Assembly: GCF_000966265.1 (NCBI RefSeq)
Contig: NZ_LANF01000018.1
Span: 1 to 64,000, forward strand
Direction of reading: 5' to 3'
Length of the DNA: 64,000 bases
Source of the DNA: Palaeococcus ferrophilus DSM 13482
GTDB taxonomy: Archaea > Methanobacteriota_B > Thermococci > Thermococcales > Thermococcaceae
Shown here: positions 1 through 8,476 of the stretch, one piece after another
How the letters are laid out: each line of letters begins with the position of its first letter
Numbering within the stretch: the first letter of the stretch is position 1
Notes under the pieces: generated by a model
What the model was told of the DNA's origin: nothing
The model's input: the letters and a program-made list of their open reading frames with translations, nothing else
Database searches by the model: none
Made by a program: the position numbers and the translations under genes

Positions 1-122
1 GCTTCATAAGCTACACCATAATAAAGCTCTTCAGCGGCCGCGGAAAAGAGGTGCACCCGCTTATGTACGTTCTTGCCCTCGTGTTCATAGCCTACTTCGC
101 ATACCTTGGCGGGCTCTTCTGA
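1..122 (+). CDS. NCS2-family nucleobase permease, C-terminal end (partial)
   Basis: Only the last 39 codons are in the window; the reading frame starts at base 3 and stops with TGA at 120-122. The visible tail has a short basic loop (SGRGKEVHP) followed by a hydrophobic helix ending YLGGLF. This matches the C-terminus of AzgA/PbuG-like purine or uracil/xanthine permeases of the NCS2 family, which sit in the cytoplasmic membrane and import nucleobases with protons. The assignment rests on a short tail, so the substrate cannot be named. Confidence 0.55.
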   Translation, partial: FISYTIIKLFSGRGKEVHPLMYVLALVFIAYFAYLGGLF

Positions 123-147
123 GCCCCTCAAAATTTTTAGAAGAGGC

Positions 148-579
148 TTATTCTTCCCTATGCTCCTTGAGGAACTGCTTTATCACGTAGGGGCACTGCT
201 CCTGGATGTACTGGGCGAACTCCTTTATCCTCTGCGCCGTTACCTCGTGCACGTAGTGCTCGAACTGGCAGGCATCTTCTTCGGCTATCTCCGGGGGGAT
301 CCCGAGTATGTTGGTGAAGAACTCCGTTAATAGGACGTGCTTCTGGAACGTCTCCTCAGCGATCTTTTCGCCCGCTTCGGTGAGCATAATCCTGTCGTAC
401 TTCTCGTACTCCACGAGCCCCTTATCGGCCAGCTTCTTGAGCGCGTCAACAACACTCGGAGGGCGTACTTTAAGCATCCTGGCTATGTCCTTGACGCGTA
501 TTATCCCTTTTCTCTTGTAGAGGCGATACATCGCCTCGAGATACTCCTCCTCCCTCTTGCTGATGTCCAAAACTCCCAC
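148..579 (-). CDS. DtxR/MntR-family metal-dependent transcriptional regulator
   Basis: A 143-residue protein with an N-terminal winged helix-turn-helix (residues 5-70, including REEEYLEAMYRL and VKDIARMLKVRPPSVVDALKKL), then the helical dimerisation/metal-binding domain with the typical EEDACQFEHYV segment, in which Cys, Glu and His are metal ligands in the DtxR family. It has no C-terminal SH3-like domain, so it resembles the short MntR form. The role inferred from the family is repression of metal-uptake genes in response to Fe(II) or Mn(II). It faces the permease end convergently and is transcribed away from the tRNA pair. Confidence 0.9.
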   Translation of the reverse strand: MGVLDISKREEEYLEAMYRLYKRKGIIRVKDIARMLKVRPPSVVDALKKLADKGLVEYEKYDRIMLTEAGEKIAEETFQKHVLLTEFFTNILGIPPEIAEEDACQFEHYVHEVTAQRIKEFAQYIQEQCPYVIKQFLKEHREE

Positions 580-644
580 CCGGATTAGATTTGCCTAAAG
601 AATTTAAGTAGTTTTCGATAGCCCCGCCGGTGCGGGACACCGCA

Positions 645-660
645 AGATTTATAAATACCC
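645..660 (+). promoter_or_regulatory. TATA box of the tRNA-Phe/tRNA-Gly unit
   Basis: An AAGATTTATAAATACC box centred about 32 bases before the first base of tRNA-Phe has the spacing expected for an archaeal BRE/TATA promoter. The downstream tRNA-Gly is only 11 bases after tRNA-Phe and has no box of its own, so the two are probably co-transcribed. Confidence 0.7.
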
Positions 661-684
661 CGCAACCTTGTATAAGTTGGACGC

Positions 685-761
685 GGGGCGGTAGCTCAGC
701 CTGGGAGAGCGCCGGACTGAAGATCCGGGTGTCGGGGGTTCAAATCCCCCTCGCCCCACCA
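685..761 (+). tRNA. tRNA-Phe(GAA)
   Basis: The cloverleaf folds by eye: acceptor stem GGGGCGG with TCGCCCC, anticodon stem CCGGA/TCCGG, loop CTGAAGA with anticodon GAA, and a T-arm with GGTTCAAAT. CCA is encoded at 759-761. Confidence 0.95.
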
Positions 762-772
762 ATTCTCCCAAC

Positions 773-851
773 GCGGTGGTAGTCTAGCCTGGTCTAGGAC
801 ACCGGCCTTCCAAGCCGGTAACCCGGGTTCGAATCCCGGCCACCGCACCAG
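773..851 (+). tRNA. tRNA-Gly(TCC)
   Basis: Acceptor stem GCGGTGG pairs with CCACCGC. The anticodon arm is CCGGC-CTTCCAA-GCCGG with anticodon TCC, and the T-loop is GTTCGAAT. CCA is encoded at 849-851. It lies in tandem with tRNA-Phe. Confidence 0.95.
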
Positions 852-905
852 CTTCTTTCACCACAATCACTAAATAGGGGAGCATCGAATTTACCCCTTG
901 ATGCC

Positions 906-1073
906 ATGATGCTCACGAAAGAACTTCTTGCCAGCCTTTTGAGGGAGGCCGAGAGGGCCCATGCCGAATACGAGAAGAGCCTCGGGAAGAGGGACGAGAA
1001 CTGGCCCGAGTGGTACGCGGGGTACATAATAAAAAGACTGGAAGAGAAGGGATTGCTCAATAAGAGGGTCTGA
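906..1073 (+). CDS. Small conserved protein with WPEWYAGYI motif, function unknown
   Basis: A 55-residue reading frame starting at the second of two overlapping ATG options and ending TGA. It begins MMLTKELLASLLREAERAH and contains RDENWPEWYAGYIIKRLEE. The amphipathic helix followed by the Trp-Pro-Glu-Trp-Tyr block is a pattern I recognise from small conserved proteins in archaea and bacteria, but no function is known to me. It overlaps the 3' end of the convergent DEAD-box helicase gene by 17 bases. The codon pattern (GAG, CTC, AGG) fits its neighbours, which supports it as a real gene. Confidence 0.65.
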   Translation: MMLTKELLASLLREAERAHAEYEKSLGKRDENWPEWYAGYIIKRLEEKGLLNKRV

Positions 1074-2175
1074 GCGGCGGGGTCTTGCGTTTCTCTATCC
1101 TAACCCCGGCGATATTGGAAATGTAGCGTATCCTTCTCCCTTCTCCGGGCATGATGAAGGTTATGGCCTTCCCCTTCCTCCCGGCCCTTCCGGTGCGCCC
1201 TATCCTGTGGACGTAGGCCTCTGGGTTCTGGGGGATTGAGTAGTTGAGCACGTGGGTGGTGTTCTTAACGTCTATGCCCCTTGCTGCCACGTCCGTCGCG
1301 ACCAGAACCCTCACGCGGCCCTCGCGAAACCTCTGGAGCGTCCTCTCCCTGGCCCTCTGGGGCATATCCCCGTTTAGAGCGGCAGCCCGGTACCCTTTCC
1401 TGTAGAGCTTCTCCGCGAGCTCCCTCGTTTCCCTCTTTGTCTGGCAGAAGACTATCCCGTAGAAGTCCTCCTCGTCTATTATCTTTGTGAGCAGGTTGAA
1501 GCGCTTGGAGTGGGGAACCTCGTAGTACTCCTGCTCGAGGGTCTCAGGTGCCAGCATCTCCCGCGTGGTCTTAACGAGCTCGTAATCGCCAAGGTAGCGC
1601 CTCGCCAGCCTGAGTATCTCCCTCGGAACCGTGGCAGAGAACATGAGGACGCGCTTGTCCTCGCCCGTGTGGCGCATTATCCTCTCGATGTCGTCTATGA
1701 ATCCCATGTCGAGCATCCTGTCAGCTTCATCGAGGATGAAGTAGTCTATTCCCTCCAGCCTCAGCGTGCCCCTCTCCAGGTGGTCGAGCACCCTTCCCGG
1801 CGTCCCCACCACAACGTGGGCACTCTCTATCGCCCTTATCTGGGGACCTATTGAAACCCCGCCGTAGACGGTGGCGACCCTGATCCTCTTCCTCCCGCGG
1901 AGGCTCTTGATTTCTTCCGCCACCTGGACGGCGAGCTCGCGCGTGGGGGTGAGTATTATTGCCTGAAGACCCATATCTTCCTCAATCTTCTCGATGAGGG
2001 GGAGGGCAAATGACGCTGTCTTCCCTGTCCCCGTCTGCGACTGGCCGATGAGGTGCCCATCGCCGTTGAGGAGTCTTGGAATTACCTCCCTCTGGATGTG
2101 GGTGGGAGAATCAAAGCCCTTCCTTCTAATAGCGTGTAAAGTGTTTTCCGAAAGTCCCAATTTTTCAAAACTCAT
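1057..2175 (-). CDS. DEAD-box ATP-dependent RNA helicase
   Basis: A 372-residue helicase core with few extensions. Visible motifs in order: Q-motif region (FDSPTHIQ, residues 21-28), Walker A GQSQTGTGKT (about 44-53), PTRELA (about 77-82), GTPGR, DEAD box (LDEADRMLDMGF, about 149), SAT (FSATVP), then domain 2 with ATDVAARGID and HRIGRTGRAG. It should unwind short RNA duplexes during ribosome assembly, RNA turnover or heat/cold adaptation; Thermococcales carry one closely related single-copy helicase. The start ATG at 2175 is followed directly by SFEKLGLS, which fits the family. The gene stands alone, convergent with the small gene at 906. Confidence 0.93.
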   Translation of the reverse strand: MSFEKLGLSENTLHAIRRKGFDSPTHIQREVIPRLLNGDGHLIGQSQTGTGKTASFALPLIEKIEEDMGLQAIILTPTRELAVQVAEEIKSLRGRKRIRVATVYGGVSIGPQIRAIESAHVVVGTPGRVLDHLERGTLRLEGIDYFILDEADRMLDMGFIDDIERIMRHTGEDKRVLMFSATVPREILRLARRYLGDYELVKTTREMLAPETLEQEYYEVPHSKRFNLLTKIIDEEDFYGIVFCQTKRETRELAEKLYRKGYRAAALNGDMPQRARERTLQRFREGRVRVLVATDVAARGIDVKNTTHVLNYSIPQNPEAYVHRIGRTGRAGRKGKAITFIMPGEGRRIRYISNIAGVRIEKRKTPPLRPSY

Positions 2176-2226
2176 TTTTCCAAACCTACCTTTAATTCCT
2201 GGGAGAAGAGCCCGTCAGAATGGTTT

Positions 2227-2304
2227 TGGCGGGCCGGGGGGGATTCGAACCCCCGACCACGGGATTAAGAGTCCCGCGCTCTAACCATGCTGAGCTACCG
2301 GCCC
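2227..2304 (-). tRNA. tRNA-Lys(CTT)
   Basis: On the minus strand the acceptor stem is GGGCCGG with CCGGCCC, the D-arm is TAGCTCAG, the anticodon arm is CGGGA-CTCTTAA-TCCCG (anticodon CTT) and the T-loop is GTTCGAAT. CCA is encoded. Confidence 0.95.
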
Positions 2305-2334
2305 ATTGCGCCCAATGCATTGGATACAAAAAGC

Positions 2335-2348
2335 CTTTATAAATCTTT
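2335..2348 (-). promoter_or_regulatory. TATA box of tRNA-Lys
   Basis: On the minus strand an AGATTTATAAAGGC box lies about 35 bases before the tRNA-Lys 5' end, the spacing usual for archaeal tRNA promoters. Confidence 0.65.
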
Positions 2349-2375
2349 CGGTCACTCCCTGGGGACAGGGGAGGG

Positions 2376-2390
2376 AAAAGTTTATAAAGG
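2376..2390 (+). promoter_or_regulatory. BRE/TATA box of tRNA-Leu
   Basis: AAAAGTTTATAAAGG lies about 33 bases before the 5' end of tRNA-Leu and diverges from the tRNA-Lys promoter. Confidence 0.65.
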
Positions 2391-2417
2391 GTTCATGGCC
2401 GATAATAATTCGGCTGC

Positions 2418-2505
2418 GCGGGGGTTGCCGAGCCTGGTCAAAGGCGCGGGATTGAGGGTCCCGTCCCGTAGGGGTTCGTGGGTTCAAATCCCACCCCCCG
2501 CACCA
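2418..2505 (+). tRNA. tRNA-Leu(GAG)
   Basis: A class II tRNA with a long variable arm (TCCCGTAGGGGTTCG region). Acceptor GCGGGGG pairs with CCCCCGC. The anticodon loop is TTGAGGG with anticodon GAG, and the D-arm GCCGAGCCTGG is typical of tRNA-Leu. CCA is encoded at 2503-2505. Confidence 0.93.
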
Positions 2506-2534
2506 GAACTTCTCGACTTCTAAGAGCTCAACCC

Positions 2535-2960
2535 TCAAAGTGTTCTCTCACGCCTTTTCGCAGGTCTGAGCGTTATCACGAGCAGCGGCTCCCTGGTTCC
2601 AATGTAGAGAACCCTCTTTTCCCTGTTGATGTAAAAGTGGTATCTCCCACCCTCGATTTTCCCGAAAAATTGGCGGGGTTTCTTCCGGGCACCTGAGAGT
2701 CCCTCCAAGTTGAGGACGCACTCGTATTCCCCCTTGATGTCCTCAACGCGCTCCGCAATCTCCTCCTTCTTCAGGAGCTCCCCCTTTAGCGGCACGCACA
2801 CGAGACTTTTCTCTCCGTCCGTGAAGATTATCGTGCTCCCTACCTCCAGCCTTCTCGAATGTTTAAGAAACGCGTCGAGTGCAGCGTAAATGGCCTCCGT
2901 TCTCCTCTTCCTGCTGAGCCTTTTGATGACCCTCTCCCGGGCGTGATGCGTGAGTAGCAT
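2535..2960 (-). CDS. Conserved archaeal protein of unknown function
   Basis: A 141-residue soluble, basic protein. The N-terminal third is helical (HHARERVIKRLSRKRRTEAIYAAL), followed by predicted beta strands (STIIFTDGEKSLVCVPLKG and GGRYHFYINREKRVLYIG). No catalytic motif or metal-binding cluster is obvious. Codon use matches the chromosome, and it is an isolated gene between tRNA-Leu and a zinc-finger gene. I do not recognise a named family. Confidence 0.7.
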   Translation of the reverse strand: MLLTHHARERVIKRLSRKRRTEAIYAALDAFLKHSRRLEVGSTIIFTDGEKSLVCVPLKGELLKKEEIAERVEDIKGEYECVLNLEGLSGARKKPRQFFGKIEGGRYHFYINREKRVLYIGTREPLLVITLRPAKRRERTL

Positions 2961-3024
2961 GGGCCGGGGAGGAAAGTAAACCTTAAAAATTTGACCCCCT
3001 CAAAGCATCCCGGAGGTGGGGAAG

Positions 3025-3168
3025 GTGAAGGCCATCAAGGTTAGGGACAGGGATGGTGAGACCTTCCTCATGTGCCCGAGATGCGGGATGCTCTTCAAGC
3101 GCTCCAAGGACTACACGAAGCACGTGAACAAGGCCCACGCCCACCTCTTTAAGGTTGGCTCACCCTGA
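3025..3168 (+). CDS. C2H2-type zinc-finger small protein
   Basis: A 47-residue protein starting at GTG 3025, seven bases after a strong GGAGGTG ribosome binding site at 3012-3018. It consists almost entirely of one finger: CPRC, twelve residues, then HVNKAH, giving the spacing C-X2-C-X12-H-X4-H of a classical C2H2 finger with the basic and aromatic positions expected (LFKRSKDY). Single C2H2 fingers occur in archaeal DNA- or RNA-binding proteins. The gene overlaps the upstream untranslated region of the following membrane wHTH gene, so the two may be linked in expression. Confidence 0.75.
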   Translation: MKAIKVRDRDGETFLMCPRCGMLFKRSKDYTKHVNKAHAHLFKVGSP

Positions 3169-3226
3169 TTTTCTTTTTCGAAAATATTTTAAGCCCTTCT
3201 CCAGACTCCTTTTGGGAGGGATAGAA

Positions 3227-4207
3227 TTGAGGAGATGGATTTTTGGAGTGCTGTTGCTGCTGATGCTCGCCGTGCCCGTGATGGCCGGCCCGCGCAACGT
3301 TCACTACGATGTGATAATCGTAAGGAACGATAACCTTATTGATTACATAACGGCCCTTCCCTATTCTTCCGCCTTTAACATCCCCATCGTCCCCGTGAAC
3401 CCCACGGGACTCGACGACCAGACCCGTGCCCAGCTCTACTCCTTCGTCCAGCTGGGGTGGAAGGAGGCCCTCATAGTGGGCAACGCGAACGCGGTGAGCG
3501 TTGAGGTTGAGAACGAATTGATGGACCTGGGTTTCAACGTAAAGCGGGTTGGGGGTGACTACCGTACCGAAACCGCCGAGAGGCTCGCCACTCACTTTTA
3601 CGATAGCGCCGACCTCGTAGTGCTTGCGAGCTCGAGCGATTACGGCGCGGCACTGGTGGCGGCAAAGTTCGCGATGGAGTACCAGGACCCAATGCTCCTC
3701 ACGCTCGAAAACGACCTCTCCGAGCCTGCGGAGAAGGCCCTTAAGGAGCTCAACGCCAAGCAGGTCCTCATAGTGGGCCCCGGGATATCCCCGACCGTCA
3801 AGGAGAAGCTCGAGGCGGAGGGCTACTCCGTATTCTGGTACGCCAAGAACATAGACGTCCTCCCGCCCAAGCCCGTTGAGCCGGAGAAGAATCCCTACAA
3901 GTACCTCCTAATCGGTGCGCTGCTCTCTCTGGCCCTCGCCCTCCCTGTGGTGGTGTACTACGGAAAGAAGAAGTGGAGCTCGAACGTAGTCCCCGTGGAG
4001 GTTCTCACGGAGAAGGAGAGGATCGTCGTGGAGGCGATCCTCAAGGCAGGGGGGGTCGTCAAGCAGGAGGACCTTCCGGAGATGACCGGCTACTCCCGTC
4101 CAACGATAAGCAGGATTATCCAGGAGCTCGAGAAGAAGCAGCTGGTATCGAGGGAGAAGGTGGGGAAAACCTTCACGGTTAAGCTCATAAAGGAGATAAG
4201 GATTTGA
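3227..4207 (+). CDS. Membrane-anchored protein: extracellular CWB2-like domain, one TM helix, cytoplasmic wHTH
   Basis: The best start is TTG 3227, nine bases after GGGAGGG, giving 326 residues and a clean signal peptide (basic RRWIFG, then LLLLMLAVPVMA). Residues about 25-215 carry two repeats of the type seen in cell-wall-binding repeat 2 (ALPYSSAFNIPIVPVNP, ALIVGNANAVS, VLIVGPGISPTVKEKL). A hydrophobic helix follows at about residues 227-245 (LLIGALLSLALALPVVVYY), then KKK, which places the C-terminus inside. Residues about 260-326 are a winged helix (LTEKERIVVEAILKAGG, TGYSRPTISRIIQELEKK). The layout suggests an outside sensor coupled to a DNA-binding domain; the signal and target are unknown. 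A BRE/TATA (AAAATATTTTAA, 3181-3192) supports the late start. Confidence 0.8.
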   Translation: MRRWIFGVLLLLMLAVPVMAGPRNVHYDVIIVRNDNLIDYITALPYSSAFNIPIVPVNPTGLDDQTRAQLYSFVQLGWKEALIVGNANAVSVEVENELMDLGFNVKRVGGDYRTETAERLATHFYDSADLVVLASSSDYGAALVAAKFAMEYQDPMLLTLENDLSEPAEKALKELNAKQVLIVGPGISPTVKEKLEAEGYSVFWYAKNIDVLPPKPVEPEKNPYKYLLIGALLSLALALPVVVYYGKKKWSSNVVPVEVLTEKERIVVEAILKAGGVVKQEDLPEMTGYSRPTISRIIQELEKKQLVSREKVGKTFTVKLIKEIRI

Positions 4208-4275
4208 GAGGTCAGGAAGCCCTAACCGCTCATCATCCTCAGCGTCCTGGCTTCTCTTCATCCCTCTTTTGAGGA

Positions 4276-4950
4276 TCAAAGCTCAAGGACGTCCCCCGGG
4301 TTGAGTATTACAACCTCCGCCTTCTCCCCCACGAGCCTCTTGAACTCCTCGGGGTCCTTCTCTATCGGCGGGAAGGTTCCGTAGTGCATGGGAACCACTT
4401 TTCTCGGCTTGAGGAGTTCAACTGCCTTTGCCGCCTCCTTCGGCCCCATCGTGAAGTGGCCGCCTATCGGGAGGAGTGCGACGTCAATCGGCCCGTAGAG
4501 CTCGTTGAAGAGGGCCATATCGGAGAACACGAAGGTGTCCCCGGCGTGGTATATCTTGACGCCGTCCATCTCGACGATGTAGCCGCAGGGGTTCCCTATG
4601 CTGTACTTGCCGTCGCTGCTGGAGTGCCAGGCGGGAACCTGGACGATTTTGACACCATCCACCTCCGTCGGACCGTAGTTCATGCCGATGGTCGTTATCC
4701 CCTCGTTGTTCTCGACGAGGTAGTTGGCGATATCGTATATGGCAACTATCTTCGCGCCAGTCCTCTGGGCTATGGCGACGGCGTCTCCTATGTGGTCGCC
4801 GTGGGCGTGGGTAACGAGTATTAAATCTGCGTCAAGCTCCTCGGGCTTTGCCGCGGCCTTTGGGTTGCCCGTGAGGAAGGGGTCTATGAGTATCTTCTTG
4901 CTCCCTGCTATCTCGAAGGCTGCATGTCCCAGAAACCTCACCCTGACCAT
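4276..4950 (-). CDS. UPF0173 metallo-beta-lactamase-fold metal-dependent hydrolase
   Basis: A 224-residue protein starting at the ATG preceded six bases upstream by GAGGTG (two earlier in-frame starts at 4956 and 4959 are too close to that site). It opens VRVRFLGHAAFEI and has the metallo-beta-lactamase signature THAHGDHIGD (residues about 48-57), a second histidine site (VPAWHSSSDG), HAGDT, and a late MHYGTFPP. These are the ligands of a two-metal active site. UPF0173 proteins are conserved hydrolases of unproven substrate. The gene is convergent with the membrane regulator and transcribed away from the acyl-CoA synthetase operon. Confidence 0.88.
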   Translation of the reverse strand: MVRVRFLGHAAFEIAGSKKILIDPFLTGNPKAAAKPEELDADLILVTHAHGDHIGDAVAIAQRTGAKIVAIYDIANYLVENNEGITTIGMNYGPTEVDGVKIVQVPAWHSSSDGKYSIGNPCGYIVEMDGVKIYHAGDTFVFSDMALFNELYGPIDVALLPIGGHFTMGPKEAAKAVELLKPRKVVPMHYGTFPPIEKDPEEFKRLVGEKAEVVILNPGDVLEL

Positions 4951-5098
4951 TGCCATCACCTCGTGATTATACTAACTTCAAATTACTTAAACCTTTTCAT
5001 GAATCCCTCCGAGTGGTAAAGGGCATTGATGTCACATTATGCTCATTAAAGGCACAATTTTGCTTTTTCATGCTTCTAAAGTTCTCTGAAGGCATCTT

Positions 5099-5114
5099 CG
5101 GAAAGTTTATATAG
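5099..5114 (+). promoter_or_regulatory. BRE/TATA promoter of the acyl-CoA synthetase-ior operon
   Basis: CGGAAAGTTTATATAG is a strong purine-BRE plus TATA match. Transcription would be expected near 5134-5138, leaving a very short leader before ATG 5149 with GGTGAT as the ribosome binding site. Confidence 0.7.
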
Positions 5115-5148
5115 ACTTTTACCGATGTGAAATACGGTGATTGTCAAA

Positions 5149-6525
5149 ATGACGCTGGACTACTTCTTCAAGCCAAAGGCGATAGCGGTTATCGGAGCCT
5201 CAAACGACCCGCTCAAGCTTGGCTACGAAGTCTTCAAGAACCTCAAAAAATACCGCGGTGGCAAGGTCTACCCCGTCAACGTCAAGGATGAGGAGGTTCA
5301 GGGCGTTAAAGCCTACAGGAACGTGAAGGACATCCCCGACGATGTTGATCTGGCTGTTGTTGTCGTCCCGAAGCGCTTTGTGAAGGGCACCATCCTGGAC
5401 TGCGGCGAGAAGGGCGTTAAAGGAATAATCCTTATCACGGCAGGTTTCGGTGAGGTCGGCGAGGAGGGCAAGCGCGAGGAGCGCGAGCTGGTCGAGATAG
5501 CCCACAAGTACGGGATGAGGATCGTCGGTCCCAACTGCGTTGGAATCATGAACACTCACAATGAGATGAACGCCACCTTCGTGATGGACGCCAAGAAGGG
5601 CAACATAGGATTCATCAGCCAGAGCGGCGCTTTGGGAGCGGGAATTATCTACAAGACCGTTAAAGAAGGTATAGGCTTCTCCAAGTTCGTCAGCATTGGC
5701 AACATGGCGGACGTTGACTTCTCCGAGTTCATGGAGTACCTGGCGGACACTGAGGAGGACAAGGCGATAGCCCTCTACATCGAGGGCCTCAAGGACGGCA
5801 GGAAGTTCATGGAGGTCGCGAAGCGCGTCACAAAGAAGAAGCCGGTTATAGTCCTCAAGGCAGGGAAGAGCGAGAGCGGCGCCAGGGCAGCATCAAGCCA
5901 CACCGGTTCCTTAGCCGGAAGCTGGAAGATTTACGAAGCTGCCTTCAAGCAGAGCGGCGTTATAGTTGCTGAGACCATTGACGACATGCTCAGCATGGCG
6001 AGAGCCTTTACCCAGCCGCTCCCGAAGGGGAAGAGAGTAGCGATAATGACCAACGCGGGCGGCCCCGGAGTTCTAACGGCAGATGCGATAGACAGGTTCG
6101 GATTAAAGCTCGCTAACCTCGAGGAAAAGACGATTGAGGAGCTCCGCTCGTTCCTTCCGCCGATGGCAGCAGTCAAGAACCCAGTTGACATGATAGCCTC
6201 GGCTCGCGGGGAGGATTACTATAAGACGGCAAAACTCCTTCTCCAGGACCCGAACGTTGACATGCTCATAAGCATCTGTGTGGTTCCCACCTTCGCGGGG
6301 ATGACGCCAACGGAGCACGCGGAGGGAGTCGTCAAGGCCGTTAAGGAGGTTAACAACGGAAAGCCCGTCCTCGGCCTCTTCATGGCGGGTTATGTCAGCG
6401 AGGAGGCCAAGGAAATCCTTGAAGCGAACGGAATCCCGAGCTACGAGAGGCCCGAGGACGCTGCCGCCGGCGCCTATGCGCTGGTCGAGTTTGCCAAGGC
6501 AAGGGGAGTTTTGAAGGAGGAATGA
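5149..6525 (+). CDS. ADP-forming acyl/acetyl-CoA synthetase, alpha subunit
   Basis: A 458-residue protein starting MTLDYFFKPKAIAVIGAS. The N-terminal CoA-binding domain (residues 1-130, Rossmann motif VIGASNDPLKLGYEV) is followed by two succinyl-CoA-synthetase-like ligase domains. The expected phosphohistidine is seen in ARAASSHTGSLAGS at about residue 250. The enzyme converts an acyl-CoA plus ADP and phosphate into the acid, CoA and ATP, the main substrate-level phosphorylation step of amino-acid fermentation in Thermococcales. It needs a beta (ATP-grasp) subunit, which is not encoded nearby. The gene starts a tight three-gene operon with iorA and iorB, so the acyl-CoA is plausibly an aryl-acetyl-CoA. 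Confidence 0.92.
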   Translation: MTLDYFFKPKAIAVIGASNDPLKLGYEVFKNLKKYRGGKVYPVNVKDEEVQGVKAYRNVKDIPDDVDLAVVVVPKRFVKGTILDCGEKGVKGIILITAGFGEVGEEGKREERELVEIAHKYGMRIVGPNCVGIMNTHNEMNATFVMDAKKGNIGFISQSGALGAGIIYKTVKEGIGFSKFVSIGNMADVDFSEFMEYLADTEEDKAIALYIEGLKDGRKFMEVAKRVTKKKPVIVLKAGKSESGARAASSHTGSLAGSWKIYEAAFKQSGVIVAETIDDMLSMARAFTQPLPKGKRVAIMTNAGGPGVLTADAIDRFGLKLANLEEKTIEELRSFLPPMAAVKNPVDMIASARGEDYYKTAKLLLQDPNVDMLISICVVPTFAGMTPTEHAEGVVKAVKEVNNGKPVLGLFMAGYVSEEAKEILEANGIPSYERPEDAAAGAYALVEFAKARGVLKEE

Positions 6526-6535
6526 GGTGGTTTGT

Positions 6536-8476
6536 ATGGCGAAAGTTACGGATATGGTGTTATGGGACAAGCCGGGGGAGAAGGTTCTCCTCCTCGGCAA
6601 CCAGGCTATAGCAAGGGGAGCGCTTGAGGCAAACATAGCCGTTTACGCCGCCTACCCCGGAACGCCGAGCTCAGAACTGACGGACACCATGGCCATCGTT
6701 GCCAAGAAGGCCGGGGTTTACATGGAGTACTCAACCAACGAGAAGGTTGCCTTCGAGACGGCTTTAGCCGCAGCATGGAGCGGCCTCAGGGCCATGACCG
6801 CCATGAAGCACGTTGGTTTGAACGTCGCGGCAGATACCTTCCTCAGCTCGGTAGGTATGGGCGTCGAGGGCGGCTTTGTCATAATGGTAGCGGACGACCC
6901 GAGCATGTGGTCTTCACAGAACGAGCAGGACACGCGCGTCTACGCCAAGTTCGCCAACGTCCCCGTCCTTGAGCCGAGCGACCCGCACGAGGCCAAGGAG
7001 ATGGTGAAGTACGCCTTCGACCTCAGCGAGAAGTTCAAGCACTTCGTCATCCTCAGGACCACCACCAGGAGCTCCCACGCGAGGGGAGACGTCATCCTCG
7101 GGGAGCTGCCTGAGGACATAAAGGAGGCAAAGAGGAAGTTCGGGAAGTTCAACAAGGACCCGAGCAGGTTCGTTGACGTCCCCTCAAACTCCAGGAAGTT
7201 CCACCCGCAGATACTCGAGAAGATAGAGAAGATCCGCGAGGAGCTCAACGACTGCCCGTTCAACTGGATCGAGGGCGACGAGAATGCGAAGGTCGGTATA
7301 ATCGCTCCGGGCCTCAGCTACGCCTACGTCAAGGAAGCCCTTCACTGGCTCGGCGTCGAGAACGTCAAGGTCCTCAAGCTCGGAACTCCGTTCCCTGTGC
7401 CTTACGGTCTCCTTGAGAAGTTCTTTGAGGGCCTTGAGAAGGTTCTCATAGTTGAGGAGCTCGAGCCGGTCGTTGAGGAGCAGGTCAAGACCTGGGCCTA
7501 CGACAAGGGTTTGAGGATCCCGATCCACGGCAAGGATCTCGTTCCCAGGGTTTACGAGATGACCACCAGGAGAGCCGTTACCGCCATAGCCGAGTTCCTT
7601 GGAATTGAGACCCCGCTGGACTACGGGGAGCTCGACGCGAAGTACAACAAGGCCCTTGAGCTCGTTCCTCCAAGGCCGCCGAGCCTCTGTCCCGCCTGCC
7701 CGCACAGGAACAGCTTCTACGCCATAAAGAAGGCCACGCACTCGAGGGGAATATACCCGAGCGACATAGGCTGTTACACCCTCGGTCTGCTGCCGCCCCT
7801 CAACGCGGTTGATACGACCGTCGCGATGGGTGGTTCAATAGGCATCGCCCACGGGCTGGAGATAGCGCAGCACGGTTCGATAAGTGAGGAGCAGAGGAAG
7901 AAGGAGAAGAAGGTGGTCGTTGCTACAATCGGTGACTCAACGTTCTACCATACCGGGCTTCCGGCCCTTGCGAACGCCATATACAACCGCTCCAACGTTC
8001 TCGTAGTTGTCCTTGACAACCTCGTAACTGCGATGACCGGTGACCAGCCCAACCCAAGCACCGGCCAGACCCCGCACGGCATGGGTAAGAGGATACCCAT
8101 CGAGGACGTCGCCAAGGCCATGGGTGCCGACTTCGTGGCAGTGGTTGACCCCTACGACATAAAAGCCACCTACGAGACGGTAAAGAAGGCCCTCGAAGTT
8201 GAGGGAGTCAGCGTCGTTGTCTCAAGGCAGGTCTGTGCCCTCTACAAGATAGGCCAGATGAGAAGGAGAGGCGAGAAGTGGCCCATCTACTACGTTGATG
8301 AGGAGGCCTGTACTGGCTGTAAGATATGTATCAACGCCTACGGCTGTCCCGCTATCTTCTGGGACGAGGAGAAGAAGCAGGCGAGGATAGAGCCCAGCAT
8401 GTGCTGGGGCTGTGGTGGATGCGCCCAGATCTGTCCGTTTGGAGCCTTTAAGCCCGTAGAGGAGGGAGAGGAATGA
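6536..8476 (+). CDS. iorA: Indolepyruvate ferredoxin oxidoreductase, alpha subunit
   Basis: A 646-residue protein starting [14 protein letters not shown] at ATG 6536, five bases after GAGGTGG. It has an N-terminal pyrimidine-binding domain ([13 protein letters not shown]), a middle linker, a thiamine-diphosphate domain with [10 protein letters not shown] and a following [16 protein letters not shown], and a C-terminal ferredoxin region with two 4Fe-4S clusters ([14 protein letters not shown] and [12 protein letters not shown]). Together with IorB it oxidises indolepyruvate, phenylpyruvate and hydroxyphenylpyruvate to aryl-acetyl-CoA, passing electrons to ferredoxin. It lies 10 bases after the acyl-CoA synthetase gene and overlaps iorB by four bases. 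Confidence 0.95.
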   Translation: MAKVTDMVLWDKPGEKVLLLGNQAIARGALEANIAVYAAYPGTPSSELTDTMAIVAKKAGVYMEYSTNEKVAFETALAAAWSGLRAMTAMKHVGLNVAADTFLSSVGMGVEGGFVIMVADDPSMWSSQNEQDTRVYAKFANVPVLEPSDPHEAKEMVKYAFDLSEKFKHFVILRTTTRSSHARGDVILGELPEDIKEAKRKFGKFNKDPSRFVDVPSNSRKFHPQILEKIEKIREELNDCPFNWIEGDENAKVGIIAPGLSYAYVKEALHWLGVENVKVLKLGTPFPVPYGLLEKFFEGLEKVLIVEELEPVVEEQVKTWAYDKGLRIPIHGKDLVPRVYEMTTRRAVTAIAEFLGIETPLDYGELDAKYNKALELVPPRPPSLCPACPHRNSFYAIKKATHSRGIYPSDIGCYTLGLLPPLNAVDTTVAMGGSIGIAHGLEIAQHGSISEEQRKKEKKVVVATIGDSTFYHTGLPALANAIYNRSNVLVVVLDNLVTAMTGDQPNPSTGQTPHGMGKRIPIEDVAKAMGADFVAVVDPYDIKATYETVKKALEVEGVSVVVSRQVCALYKIGQMRRRGEKWPIYYVDEEACTGCKICINAYGCPAIFWDEEKKQARIEPSMCWGCGGCAQICPFGAFKPVEEGEE

